A stretch of DNA of 64,000 bases from Schoenobius gigantellus (taxonomy: Eukaryota > Arthropoda > Insecta > Lepidoptera > Crambidae), in contig OZ012544.1 in NCBI GenBank assembly GCA_963935595.1, positions 1,681,501 to 1,745,500 on the forward strand, written 5' to 3'. Both the position numbers and the translations under genes were made by a program. The first letter of the stretch is position 1, and each line of letters opens with the position of its first letter. This document shows, one piece after another, positions 43,682 to 54,559 of this stretch. The notes beneath the pieces were generated by a model. It was not told the origin of the DNA. It saw only the letters and a program-made list of their open reading frames with translations, and ran no database searches.

Positions 43682-44140
43682 TTACTGTAGCATTTCATCG
43701 ACCTGTTCATTTATAATTTTGGCCTTCTCAGGCGACATACGATAATAACGTTGTCGTATTGGCATTGAATTTCCAGTATTTATTCGGTGACTAATAAGAG
43801 TAGTCCTTCCTAAGCCTTTTTGTTCAAATGAGATGTTTTTAAACTCGTTAACCAATTCATCAGCCATAGTACGCTGAGAGTTATCTAAATTTTTATAGGG
43901 GGTAATATGATGAATATTTGTACAAGCACTTGTTGCAGAAGATTGAGTTATGTTCATAGAGCCAATATATTTGGGACATAACTTGAATTTACGCCAGAAA
44001 TCGATACCGAGTATGAGTGGAGTATCAATATCTGGAATTACATATCCTTTAATGGTGTGGGAACAGCCTTCGAAGGTTACCGGCAACTCAATGTAACTAA
44101 TGCTACCAAGGGTTTGACCACCAGCAGCGATAATTTTAAG
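43682..44140 (-). pseudogene. gypsy Pol: end of protease and linker to RT
   Basis: The frame runs from the frameshift near 44140 to the stop at 43682-43684. It contains the second half of the retropepsin fold (KGYVIPDIDTPLILGIDFW) and the linker to RT (GLGRTTLISHRINTGNSMPI, RQRYYRMSPEKAKIINEQV). It shares frame with RT/RNase H and integrase. The protease active site is in the preceding frame. The listed Met at 44086 is internal, not a start. Confidence 0.88.
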
Positions 44141-44430
44141 CGATAAGCGAGAAGTTTATCATCAGTATGTAAAACAAGGCCCATATTTAGGAAATCTTTA
44201 TATAACTTGTCACCAATAACTGATATTGCGGCGCCCGAGTCTAGTAATCCAAAAATATCAACATTTCTAATATCAATTGTAACATAAGTGCGCATATCAT
44301 TATTGGGTTTAGCTTGCAGAATTGAAGTTACTTTATATATACTAAAGAAATTTTTAATGAATGACAACCACTCTTGCCATTCCTTTTTAGTTGTGTAACT
44401 GCAATTCTGCATTACTGGTTTTTTGTTTCT
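44130..44430 (-). pseudogene. gypsy Pol: protease N-terminal half
   Basis: This frame is entered from gag by a -1 shift. It holds the retropepsin active site LLDSGAAISVIG (DSG at residues 58-60 from the Met at 44412) and the flap region that follows. It then runs out of frame with the rest of pol: the protein homology continues in another frame from about 44140 (SLKIIAAGGQTLGS), so an indel lies near 44130-44150 in CGCTTAAAATTATC. The local frame goes on to a stop at 44077. Confidence 0.85.
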
Positions 44431-45821
44431 TCGAAGGAAGACGGCTTTTGACAGTCAGGACAGTCAAAATGACGAAAACCAGGACGACCACAACGGAAAC
44501 AGACGATAATACGTTCGGCTGTGCAATTTCTTAGTCCGTGAGTATCTACCCGGCAGCGAGGACAAAATTTAAGTCTAGTGCCAATGGCATGAACAGGTTT
44601 TGGGTTGTTTCCCGCATTCCATTGTGATTTTCCTTTATCTAGATTGGAATAATTGTTAGATTTATAAAACTGCTGGTTTGTATTTTGTGAATAGTTTTTA
44701 TTATAATTATAATTAGGATAATTTGATTTTTGTAAATAGGTCTGATCATTACTTGTTGTTTTTATTGTTTTATTACCAGATTGGGACTGAGAATAAGCGA
44801 ATTCAGGTGCAAGGGTATCCGCTGTAATTTTAGGGGGCTCCCGAAACTGTGACAAACGTGCCTGAACATTTTCGAAGTTTTTACATAGAGACTGCAGGGT
44901 ATCTATATCCTTTATATCTGGGCAAGATGTCAGCACATTAGCGTAGCAAGGACGAATATTGTGAAGTATGATCTCTAGTTTATCCTCTTCAGAAAGCTGC
45001 TTGTCAAGCTGAGCAAACATTTCTGACATGATCGATAGATAAATTGTTATATTTTCGCGTTCACCTTGCGTACGTGCTCTGATCTCGGCTAGAAACCGAT
45101 AATCATAATCGGAGTGGCTAAAATCAGATTTAAGATGTACACAAAGCTCATCCCATGAGCCTATTTTGTCTCGAGTGCTGCGGAACCAGTGTAATGCATC
45201 ACCTGTAAATATTTCTGTTGCAAAAGACAAAATTTTGTTAGAAGAAATACCTCTTGCTTTTATAAAGTCATCAACATTAAGGATGAAAGCGCGCACGCAT
45301 GTTTTGCCATCGAATTTAAGTTTCGAAAGTTCTGAAGACAGGCCACGATCGCAGTTAACTGTAACAACCTGCGTTGTAACTTCAGAGAGATCAGCTGACA
45401 CGGATGATGGTTCTTTAGATAGTTGAGAGAGTGTTAATTTAATTGCTTCGAAGCGCTTCGCACAGTTATTCCAAGAGTCCAATGCTTCAGGTTGAGTGGA
45501 ACAATCTACTCTATTTAATCTGTGGTATATGTGACACATTAGATTATTAGTTCTTCCCAGCACATTTTTATCCAGACCAACACTTAACTGTTTAATGTTT
45601 TTGTAGACTTTGTCTAGACTTTCATTTATTGATTTAATATCATCAATAGGTTCGAAGGGTGATGTTAAAATATCCTCAGAAGGAAACAATTGGACCAGCT
45701 TCACGATTTGTTTACGAAGATCCTGAACCGTGTCAGCTGGGCTCTCACCTCTTATTTCAACTTCGTAAGCAAGTTCGGATTTATGAAGTGATAAAAATTT
45801 AATGTTGTGTGCCATGATCAC
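44412..45821 (-). CDS. gypsy Gag polyprotein
   Basis: The 469-residue frame is intact. It starts MIMAHNIKFLSLHKSELAYE; the second ATG two codons in is equally likely. The middle holds the retrotransposon Gag/capsid region (ATEIFTGDALHWFRSTRDKI, LAEIRARTQGERENITIYL). The C-terminus is basic and Asn/Gln-rich, with two zinc knuckles: CPRCRVDTHGLRNC fits Cys-X2-Cys-X4-His-X4-Cys exactly, while CFRCGRPGFRHFDC has its His displaced by two residues. Gag forms the particle shell and packages RNA. The stop (44412-44414) lies just after a slippery A AAA AAC. Confidence 0.95.
   Translation of the reverse strand: MIMAHNIKFLSLHKSELAYEVEIRGESPADTVQDLRKQIVKLVQLFPSEDILTSPFEPIDDIKSINESLDKVYKNIKQLSVGLDKNVLGRTNNLMCHIYHRLNRVDCSTQPEALDSWNNCAKRFEAIKLTLSQLSKEPSSVSADLSEVTTQVVTVNCDRGLSSELSKLKFDGKTCVRAFILNVDDFIKARGISSNKILSFATEIFTGDALHWFRSTRDKIGSWDELCVHLKSDFSHSDYDYRFLAEIRARTQGERENITIYLSIMSEMFAQLDKQLSEEDKLEIILHNIRPCYANVLTSCPDIKDIDTLQSLCKNFENVQARLSQFREPPKITADTLAPEFAYSQSQSGNKTIKTTSNDQTYLQKSNYPNYNYNKNYSQNTNQQFYKSNNYSNLDKGKSQWNAGNNPKPVHAIGTRLKFCPRCRVDTHGLRNCTAERIIVCFRCGRPGFRHFDCPDCQKPSSFEETKNQ
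44418..44424 (-). promoter_or_regulatory. -1 ribosomal frameshift site, gag-pol
   Basis: On the minus strand gag codons read ACA AAA AAC CAG TAA, so A AAA AAC is a canonical X XXY YYZ heptamer in phase with gag, two codons before the stop. Slipping back one base enters the protease frame directly. This sets the Gag to Gag-Pol ratio. I did not establish a downstream stem or pseudoknot. Confidence 0.85.
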
Positions 45822-46251
45822 TTATGGAAAATTGATAATTGGGTAAATGTGAACGCAATAAATACTACTAATTACTATTTCTCCGTCCCGTTACAGAATC
45901 GACTAAAAACAGAATTGTTTTCTAGAAGCACCCAGTCTAAACACGATAAAAAGCAAAAAAAAAAGGCGTAAAAGCAAAAAATAAAAGAACAAAATACAGC
46001 ACAGATATAAAAATAAAAACAGTAACTAGTGTCTTAGTGTGACAGATTAACAATTTTGGCTTAAAATTATTTTCAACAAAATAAGGAATTTCAAAATTAT
46101 CGACTATCGATAAATTTTTTCTCCACACTAGACCCTAGTTACAAAGCACAAAATAAAAAATGGGTAGCTAAAAAAAACAAAGCTTAACATATAGCACGCT
46201 CACAAAACAAACTATAAGGCAATCCAAAATATAAGTAACCACTGAACTTAA
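45822..46251 (-). other. gypsy 5' leader between PBS and gag
   Basis: About 430 bp of AT-rich leader. The packaging signal and any leader structures should be here. No gene. Confidence 0.6.
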
Positions 46252-46269
46252 ACCGCGTTGAAGGCGCCA
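46252..46269 (-). promoter_or_regulatory. Primer-binding site of gypsy element
   Basis: Two bases inside the 5' LTR the minus strand reads TGGCGCCTTCAACGCGG. A TGGCGCC start complements tRNA 3' ends of the GGCGCCA type, as used by several gypsy elements (tRNA-Lys in Drosophila gypsy). The exact tRNA was not identified. Confidence 0.75.
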
Positions 46270-46271
46270 CT

Positions 46272-47466
46272 TGTAGCGTGGAAATTTTAATAAAAGAAAT
46301 TGCAACGCTTACAATTTTTCTATAAGTTTTATTATCGTAAACATATAAAATTATTCCGGCTTTTGGGGTTGTGTTTATTTTTGCCTAACGAATTGGCGTG
46401 GGTCGTTCGACCAGTTCAGGGACTTGGATTGCCACACAGAATGGTACTGCCCTGGTGGTTGGATGACACGGCAGCTCAGCGATCCACCTCGTTAGACTCC
46501 CCAGTTCAGTTTGTACTCGTACAGTGAACCCTATAAATAAATCAATCGCGATTAAGACACATGTAAAATGATGGTCCATGTATGCCACCAGACTAGCCTG
46601 GCCTAAGTTCAAAAAAACTATAATAAAAACAAAAACTAAGTGTTTGTCTGTGGCGGCATACAGAGACCGGAACGGAGCTTGATAGAAGTGCGAATATAAA
46701 TATTAATAATACTAATTTTCTTAATGTTTAAAAACTAAAAGGAAAAATTCCGAAAGTACTTAGTACAAGATATAATTAGTCAATTTAGCATAAGTACTTT
46801 GGCGCGACGCGCCAGTGCAATATACAAATAGCCAATTTACAACATTAATCCTTTGCGTTATAAACGATACTAAAATACAATGAGAAACTAAAGCTATTAA
46901 ATGTGATCTAGTGATGATAATGCAATTTCGCTACTACGCCATCTTAACTTGCCGTTTGCGTAGAACGAAGCGGTTAATGCAACAACAGTCTGAACTACCT
47001 AATGTAATTAACACTAAACATTTGGTTAATAATATCGTTCACACTTACCCAATAAGCGGGGGAAAGACACTCACTGATTACTACTGTTTAAATATTAGGT
47101 AAATATATATATGTTATCAGAAATGTTGAAAACTATTTATTAACGAAGAACGTAAGACCGGAAGGTTGAGAGCGCGGACGATTTAGGGGCAGCGGCTACT
47201 CAACTCCCGAGTTCCAAGGCGAATCCTGGCGGCGCTGCGCATGCACACACCACACACCGCATAGTGACGCAGCTACTTGACCAGTATTGTTAGGGAAGCG
47301 GGTCTAGTCGATAACGGCCTGTTATAGACATCGATAAAAATTATTATCGATAAAAATTATTTAATATTTCTTTTAATTGACTTTAATTAATATTTAAATA
47401 GTGCTTTGAGTTCTCAATTTAAATAACGTTTATTAATTATTGTAAATAAGTAAATATAACGTTACA
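46272..47466 (-). repeat. 5' LTR of gypsy element
   Basis: 1195 bp, the promoter-bearing LTR. See the 3' LTR for the differences. The TSD CTGG follows at 47467-47470. Confidence 0.95.
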
Positions 47467-47470
47467 CTGG

Positions 47471-50400
47471 ATAAGTTTTATTACTCTCTCTGTCCAATCA
47501 AGTGGTGGATACTCACAAAATTACATCTAACGCGAACAGTGCGGCGTATCGCACGGGTACTGAATCACTTTGGCTTAGCAAATTAATGGGGAGTGCTGCA
47601 TTTGATATTTAATTACGTAACCCGTGCGGCACAAAAGAGCTACTGCAGCGATAATGGAAAGCCGAAAGCGACCAGCCTGCCGCAGTTTTAATGAAGCCAG
47701 CCTTTGACGAGCGTCCTTAGAGGGTCTACCTACACGGTGAGCGCGCATGAAGAATATCGGCGAAGGTTTATAAGCGGTATAGAAAAATACCAAATCAGCC
47801 ATCCGGAGATACACAGAGGGACGATTTTATAACTTACGGGCATTGGATACCTCTATAATTTTATGTGAATAAAATTCGATTTTAATGTAAAAAATTAATA
47901 AAATCTACATATAGTTAATTTTCGTAGTAATAATCTAAATAGTAATAGTAATCTAAATATAAGAAATCAACCGTAAACTGTTTATTGATTACATATAAAT
48001 CAATTTATTATAGAATAGGCGCCCAACAATTTTGCTTACATTATTATTGAAATTAAATTAAAATGGTAAAAGAACGAATAGGCCACTGGTGTTTCAATGG
48101 ACTTTCAACCTAGAATAATTTTGTCTTACGTACAGTTCACTAAATTAATTTGACAAATCTCACTCAATTAATGTTATATACCATAAGAAAATCTATACAA
48201 ATAATTGTTAGTAATCAACATTGCTACTTAGTAAAAATTCTGTATTTGGTTTTTCAAAATGTGTCATTAACACATATTTTTATATTGACTTAATTTCAGA
48301 TTAGGAAAAGATAGTTTCTTCCCATCCTCAGCAATCATAACAACACTACGTTGAAGTGTTGAGCGAATTTCAATCGATAATCGTCCATAGTGTTACGAGA
48401 TTGCCAAAGCGATGCAAACACGTGAACACGCGAGTCAACAGTGAGCGCCCATACGCCCATAATGGGCGACAGATGCCTCTTCATCGGGCTATTATGCTGT
48501 CGATGTCACCAACCACTTGACTCACAATGAGCAAACTATCACAGTTCCAGGAAAATCTAGTCCAATATGGTATTGTGATTTACCTCGGCTAATGCGGTGT
48601 CTTGCCAAATAACAACCCTTATTATTGTGTGGTATAAATGAATGTTGGGTGAATGCTAAATATATGTTGACCCAGTTCAACATCAGGTAGATGATTTATT
48701 TACAACAAACAATAGTGTTATTTATGAATTATTGCTTTATCCATCTTTTGACAAGCTTATTGTTATATAATAACGGACCATGGAAACAGATTTTGGGAGA
48801 AAATCTCGCGTTACGTACGATGATTGTCCGGTATCACAGTCGTATAAAGGGAAGCAGTCTTAACATAATTTTACTCACATATTTGTCATAAGTAATGTAT
48901 ATAGTTTTGACTTTCACTCCAAAGTGACATGATATATCGCTATTTCTGTTTTTCGTCTATGGCGATACTAACGCACACATAAACATTACCGAAGCCGTGG
49001 CAGACGCCATGTTTAGCTTTGTCAAAATAAGAGACAAATGGCGTCGTGACATTGTGTTATAATGTTTTGTTTTGTGATTATAAATAAAAATAACTGCTAA
49101 TTGGACAAGAACAATGGTAAAGTGCTGTGCTCCGAAGTATTCTAACGCATCGTAATATAATAAAACTCCAGAAATTACAATAAAATTAAATTAATATTGT
49201 TTGTGTGTGAGTAATGTTTACATATGGTACAGCTGCCACGCATTTTTGAACTATACATTTAGTCTGCTTCCCTTATACGTCTGTGTCCGGTATAAGCTCC
49301 GAAACTTCGTAACCCATTTTGATGAAATTTGCCTTCCTATGTGTATTTGTTCCAACATAATAGATAGGATAATTTTTATCTTGATCATTGAGCTCAATAT
49401 TTATTTATCAATACAATTGTTAAACATGGCGTAGGTACTTTCAGAAGCTATAATTACGATTCGAAAGTTAAATCTTTTGCACAGGCATCTTTCTTTTACG
49501 CGGTCGTGACTTTCTTTTACGAGCTCGAACATTACTTTTGCCGTTAAGTTTTAAATTTATAAGTCAATTTAAAAAGTTTAGTAGCTAGGAGTTTTTATAC
49601 ATAGAATGAAATCGGATGCATTTCATACGAGGAAAAATGAATGACTCCGTACATATTAGCATTAAATTCTCTAAAAATTATCAATTTACCACACAACAAA
49701 TGAAAAATTTCAGGAAATAGCGTGTTTTTGCAACTAGACATATTATTTTTTACAACGAAACTAGGCAACGGGGGCGAACGTGTATACAGCCTATTCTATT
49801 TTTCATTAATGTTGATGTAAAAATAATCAAATTAAAACTGTGGCTAATTAAATATAATAAACGACCAATTAAACATATTTCATTTTTAATACTTTTTACT
49901 ATTTTTTATTTACTATTTTCCACAACTGTATTGGAAAACGTTGTGTGGTACACGGGGTGTTTAGGTTATTGCAAACTCGTGACATTAAAAACCCTCGCCT
50001 TCGGTTCGGGCTTGTTCATGACAGCTCATTTGCATTAACCTGCTTTCCACCCTAGCATCATAATCTACTAACTGCGAATAAATTTTTTGATTGTTCCTTA
50101 GGTTACAAACAGATGGCGGTATGGTTACCTTCATCGAGTCAACACTTCGTTCTTTTCTCTCGTAATAAGAATCAAATCAAATCATTTGCTATGAATTCAT
50201 TTAAAATTTCTTTAAAATAAATAATTTGCAAGACTACAAACGCCTAGCCTACAAAATGGCGCACAGTCCGAAGATCCACATTCTATCAAGGTTAATTAAT
50301 TCCAAGCCTAATCAATATCAATCATAACGAAGTTCAGTAAATTAATTTAACGAGAATCACATTATGGTAATAAATTCAAATTAGTTATTTGTTAATTGCA

Positions 50401-50593
50401 AGCAATGGAGCTGCTTTGCTCATTTGTTGGCGTATAAATCACCGCGCAATTCGTGGTAATACTTTGGGGATTCATCTGGAGCTAAGACCTCCTATTGTAT
50501 TGAATTCGATTTATTGTTATTGCGCTTTAATTATTTTTAGAGGTACAGGAGCTTTACGTGTATTAGGCCCTTTATACACGGCGCCTTTTGACT
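47471..50593. other. AT-rich gene-free stretch
   Basis: No gene recognised. Items seen: a GC-richer segment at 47540-47820, AACCCTCGCCTTCGGTTCGGGC at 49989-50010 (a lepidopteran repeat motif), and ATGGTAAAGTGCTGTGCTCC at 49113, a THAP-like start that stops after about 13 codons. Confidence 0.4.
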
Positions 50594-51561
50594 CTGTAAG
50601 GGCGCTTGCGCACTTATACGTATTTGGTTCGTGTTCAATAAGTGAAAAAACCGAACGGGAAATTTACGTCGTAGCGTTGGCACACTTATCCGTATTCGAT
50701 TCGTAATTGAGATGGTTTTGCGATAAATAATTTAATAATTTTAATAATAATTTTGCTGTTTTTAAAAACCCACTGCAATTTAGTACCGTACTATTTGATA
50801 CCAAACATTATAATTTTGTTACCTACTTAGTTTGGATAAAATCCGCCTTTCATTATCAAAATGGCGGGATCATGCTCTAACATTCAAGTTACTAACTACA
50901 CTGACCTTCAAAAGTAAGTACCACACTCATAAAATTGCAATAACTTCTAAAGTAGGCAAAATATATTTTCAAAATAAAAAGCATTAAAAAGACTAACGTA
51001 TAAAAAACTATAACTTCCGAGAAACCTGACGAAATGACCTGAAAATGTTTTTTGTTTGAATCCTTTATCTTTTGTAGTTTAGGGAAAGATTTAATTTTGA
51101 AAGTGTAGTACTTACTTTTGAAGGTAACAGACTAAACCATAATTTAGTACCTACTTCCAGAAATTAAAAGCAATTGATATTTGAATAAGCTGTACGCGTT
51201 TTAATATTCTACATATAGCATATCTTTTCCAGTATATATTTTCATTTTATATAAAAAAACGTTTAAGCAATCATTTTAAATACATATATAAACGTTATTA
51301 ACAACTTCATCATAAAATATAAATAAATGACGGAGGCGCGCCATCCTGATGCACACCTAAAAAAAACGCTAAATAAACGATCTATATATCTATCTATCTA
51401 AAAACGACTCGAAGTGAAAATTTACGGATCGAACACGAACCGAATACGTATGAGTGCGCAAGCGTCTATACAATCACTAGGACGGCCAAACCTAATCAAA
51501 ACCGAACACGAATTGAATACGAACCGAATATACGAGTATAAGTGCGTAAGCACCCTAACAG
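50594..51561. mobile_element. ~970-bp TIR element with nested MITE
   Basis: CTGTAAGGGCGCTTGCGCAC plus TTATACGTA (50594 onward) is mirrored at 51531-51561 (GTATAAGTGCGTAAGCACCC, then TAACAG). Subterminal copies of the CGAACC(G)AATACG motif occur near both ends (50620-50700, 51425-51535). No transposase. Its middle is interrupted by the MITE at 50904-51125. Confidence 0.7.
50904..51125. mobile_element. 222-bp MITE nested in the TIR element
   Basis: ACCTTCAAAAGTAAGTACCA (50904) and its inverse at 51102-51125 match in 23 of 24 positions. The interior is AT-rich and non-coding. Confidence 0.85.
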
Positions 51562-51609
51562 GGTCGTCGACTTGGGTACTTCCGTCTTCCGGCTGGTTAT
51601 TTCCAGTAC

Positions 51610-51812
51610 AAGTCTACGGCGGGAGACCTTGTACTGGAAAGAACCAGCAAGAAAAACAGCAAAAATAGCCCTTGCTGGTTTTCTTGCTGGTTCTTTCCAG
51701 TACAAGGTCTCCCGCCGTAGACTTGTGAACCAATGGCGTAGCTTCTTTGACGTTCAAAAGTGATTGTAAAATCCCAATTGAATAAAGGATATTGAATTTG
51801 AATTTGAATTTA
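51610..51812 (+). mobile_element. LINE 3' end with inverted duplication at its 5' edge
   Basis: The plus-strand 3' terminus (51679-51812) ends with TTGAATAAAGG and repeated GAATTT, as in other lepidopteran LINEs. Its first 46 bp (51679-51724) are an exact reverse complement of 51610-51655, with a 23-bp spacer. The structure is a perfect 46-bp stem. Confidence 0.85.
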
Positions 51813-52052
51813 CCTATTTCTGCCGCAAAGCAGTAGTGCTTGCATTGCTGTGTTCCGGTTTGAAGGGTAAGATATGGCAATAAAATTACTGTGTACTGTG
51901 TCTTTACATCTGTTGGCAACGTGCACTGGTTCTTGTGGGGGTTGCAGTTATGCTGCGAATCTCACAAGAGCCACATGTATTGTAGGTGACTGTTACCACT
52001 TACCATCAGGTGGGCAGTTTGCTTGTTTACCAACTTAGTTGCAATAAAAAAA
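51813..52052 (+). repeat. Dispersed repeat family A, copy 2
   Basis: It starts at TACCTATTTCTGCCGCAAAG, includes GTGTTCCGGTTTGAAGGG, and ends GTGGGCAGTTTGCTTGTTTA with an A-run after GCAATAAAA. Left-truncated relative to the 55-kb copy. Confidence 0.75.
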
Positions 52053-52333
52053 AAGATTTCAGCTTGATAGGATATGTACCAATTTTTTTGAGGGACCTAT
52101 GCTGTTAGCCGCAAATGGCTGTTACAGCTTCACCTTCATTATTTATAGGAAGGCGAGAACTTTGGTAGGTCCTGGAGCCTCGTTTGGCATACTTAACCTG
52201 ATGGATTTCTAGCTCCGAAAGGCATCACCACGGGGGTATCCCGCTCTCTGAGTAGAGTCACCAAGCGTATATAGCCGGTGCGGGGATATGTACCAAACGC
52301 ATTCTATTTCCTTTATACATGGTTATTTTATGC

Positions 52334-52562
52334 TTACTAAAAAAAAATTGTGTACTTGTTCAGACAAGCAAACTGAACAACTTTCACTATGGGACCAACT
52401 TTGAAATCGCAAAAAAAAACAGCTGTTCCATACATCTAGGTTCAGTGAATGTAGAGCATTTGTATGGAACAGCTGATTTTTTTGCGATTTCAAAGTTGAT
52501 CCCACAGTGAAAGTTGTTCAGTTTGCTTGACCTGAACAAGCATACAAATTTTTTTTAGTAAC
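52334..52562. mobile_element. 229-bp hairpin element
   Basis: Arms of about 100 bp (52334-52436, 52461-52562) pair almost perfectly. Shared blocks are TTACTAAAAAAAA, GAACAACTTTCACT, AACTTTGAAATCGCAAAAAA and CAGCTGTTCCATACA. The centre is about 25 bp. Both strands are open for 60 codons only because of the symmetry. Confidence 0.88.
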
Positions 52563-52587
52563 TAGAAAATTAACTTGTATATACAAC

Positions 52588-52816
52588 TAGCTTTCCGCTC
52601 GCAGCTTCGCCCGCGTTTTCTTCGTTTTTTCCGCGGGAATTCCATATTTTCCCGTAGGAAAATAATCTATAGTCTACTCGTATGTTACTCAGTGATATTG
52701 CATTCTACTCGTATTAGTGAAATAATTTTTCAAATCGGTGCAGTAGCTTCGGAGCCTATTCAATACAAACATAGAAAAATACAAATCATTCCTCCTTATA
52801 ATATTAGTATAGATGT
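52588..52816 (-). mobile_element. Short Helitron-like non-autonomous element
   Basis: On the minus strand it begins ATCTATACTAATATTATAAG and ends GCGAGCGGAAAGCTAGTTGT, with CGAAGCTACTGCACCGATTT inside, a set of motifs seen throughout Lepidoptera. Compact (~229 bp) and non-coding. Confidence 0.75.
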
Positions 52817-53870
52817 GTTTGGTTCATATACTATTCCTTTATTCTCATCATCAAAGCAAAGTATTGTTCCTCAATATAAATATTGTCGGTAGCTCTGAGT
52901 ATATATTTTGCGAATAATTTCATTCAGCAAAACGCGACGGGACGACGAATCGCCACAAACACCTCACATTCCTTTTAGCGTTGCAGCACCCAAAAACTGC
53001 ATTAAGGTTAACAAATATATAATTAAAACAATTTCACAAATCCCGAGCTGGAGCGGGGCCCCGTCGACTTATTTACTGAGAAAAGAGCGAGCCGAGAGCA
53101 TTCCGGCCACAATGCGCCCTAGATGGCGGCGTAGCGTGGCTGGAAATTTATCCCGGCGTGTCGCGTTCAGGTGACGTATTCATGATGCGTTCGAAATTTA
53201 AATCGCGGTTTCGTTTATTTATTACAAGCTACAGCCCGACTAAGACTGTACGGCTAAGATTTACCAAAAGAGAGTATTGCAAATCACTCCAGAATTGCTC
53301 GAGAAACGAATGGTGTAGCTAAATTTAAAAACAAAAAAAAAGTCACAACATATACGAAGACCCTCTGAAAAGTAGGGATTAAAGCTTAGTCTTATTTAAT
53401 CTATTGCGCCAGGGGAAAGCTGTGTAAACCCTCAAGCTGCTGAACTGATTTTTCATCAAATAAAGCTAATAAGTTCAGCGAAGACTTATGCAACCCGAAC
53501 GAAATTTCAATTCTATAAATTTCTTTTTACTTTATTATGTCAAAGTAGACTTAACTCGGTGTAAATAATAGCTACGTATCAACATCTTAATAATTTTACT
53601 AGGAAATTGTTAAGGAATTGAAAAAAGTTGCAAGTTTCTGTCTTATATTATGCGATAAAATGAAAACATTCAACTATCCATATGTCTCTGTATTATATTA
53701 TGCGATAAAATGAGAACATTTAAGAAAAAAAAATAACATGAGAATTCAAATTGGTTGCACGGACTTGATTCTTTTGGCTCACCACGGTAAAGATTATAAA
53801 TGACGCTAACGATACGTAAGACGTTACACAAAAAATATATGATTGTAACCCAAATAATTCACAAAAACAC
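52817..53870. other. Gene-free stretch
   Basis: A duplicated segment, CTGT(C/A)TTATATTATGCGATAAAATGA, occurs at about 53639 and 53690. The open frame at 52908-53174 has no family features. Confidence 0.4.
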
Positions 53871-53915
53871 CGGCCAAGTGCGAGTGGACTCGTGCTCCGA
53901 GGGTTCCATACAAAC
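53871..53915 (+). repeat. CGGCCAAG-family repeat, left-end fragment
   Basis: CGGCCAAGTGCGAGTGGACTCG followed by GAGGGTTCCAT matches the left end of the element at 57100-57520. Confidence 0.65.
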
Positions 53916-53999
53916 ATATATTCTGAGTATGTAAGTTTCTATGTACAATTGTACATAATTAAGGTCATCAGAGATTTTCCTTAACATGTGCTATAAAGA

Positions 54000-54182
54000 C
54001 CTTGTTGGGGCTCAGCATCTTCATTTCAGCCACGAGTCGCCCACTGTTTGATATAGGCCTTCCCCAGAGATTTCCAAACCGATCGCTTTTGCGCCTCCCG
54101 CATTCAGCGGCTTCCCACGACCTTCACCAGATCGACAGTCCACCTTGTGGGGGCCTACCAACGCTACGTTGGCGACTTGGCG
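54000..54182 (-). pseudogene. RTE-type LINE ORF2, C-terminal scrap
   Basis: Minus-strand translation across small lesions gives VGRPPTRWT-like and SLGKAYIKQWA-like blocks with WKSLG, which I recognise as the extreme C-terminus of RTE-type LINE proteins that is scattered through arthropod genomes. It contains a stop and a non-consensus stretch, so it is a fossil. Confidence 0.6.
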
Positions 54183-54559
54183 CTTTCTGTAATTTGATAA
54201 AAATGGTGAATTTAGCATTTTTAAAGAAAATGCAAAGTCAAATATGAAAAAAGTTTCTTTAATGATAGATTTGATGTCTACTTTAAGTGTTAGCGTGTTT
54301 GTGGTCCGGAAACACCGCATTCCGACTCAGTACAAAACTGAAGCATTCGCTAACCTTTTAATTTAATTTTCATTTCGAACGTTTTGAGAATACGTCGCAA
54401 GCTCGTTCGCGGAAAAATCGCAGTGACGACTCTCGAGTCGACACTCATCACGGGCCATTGGTCGAGGACCTGTGCGCGGTCCCGGAGAATACATACTTCA
54501 GTGCACTCAATTACTTTTCTGCCTAGTAATATAATATTAAGCTCCGATATTGTATCTAT
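54183..54559. other. Gene-free stretch
   Basis: No recognised element. Contains GACTCTCGAGTCGACACTC, a short imperfect palindrome, near 54427. Confidence 0.35.

Larger units (their letters stand above)
39877..47466 (-). mobile_element. Complete Ty3/gypsy LTR retrotransposon
   Basis: The 7590-bp element has two 1195-bp LTRs bounded by TGTAAC...GCTACA (minus strand) and a 4-bp target duplication CTGG (39873-39876 and 47467-47470). Order on the minus strand is 5' LTR, PBS, gag, protease, RT/RNase H, integrase, 3' LTR, the Ty3/gypsy order. There is no env frame in the ~135 bp between integrase and the 3' LTR. Very similar LTRs indicate a fairly recent insertion, yet pol carries a frameshift and two stops. 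Confidence 0.96.

Noticed and set aside
49113..49160. THAP-like start MVKCCAPKYSNAS
   Set aside because: It stops after 13 codons with no continuation; too short to call.
52319..52510. Two opposite 60-codon frames
   Set aside because: They are produced by the symmetry of the 229-bp hairpin element.
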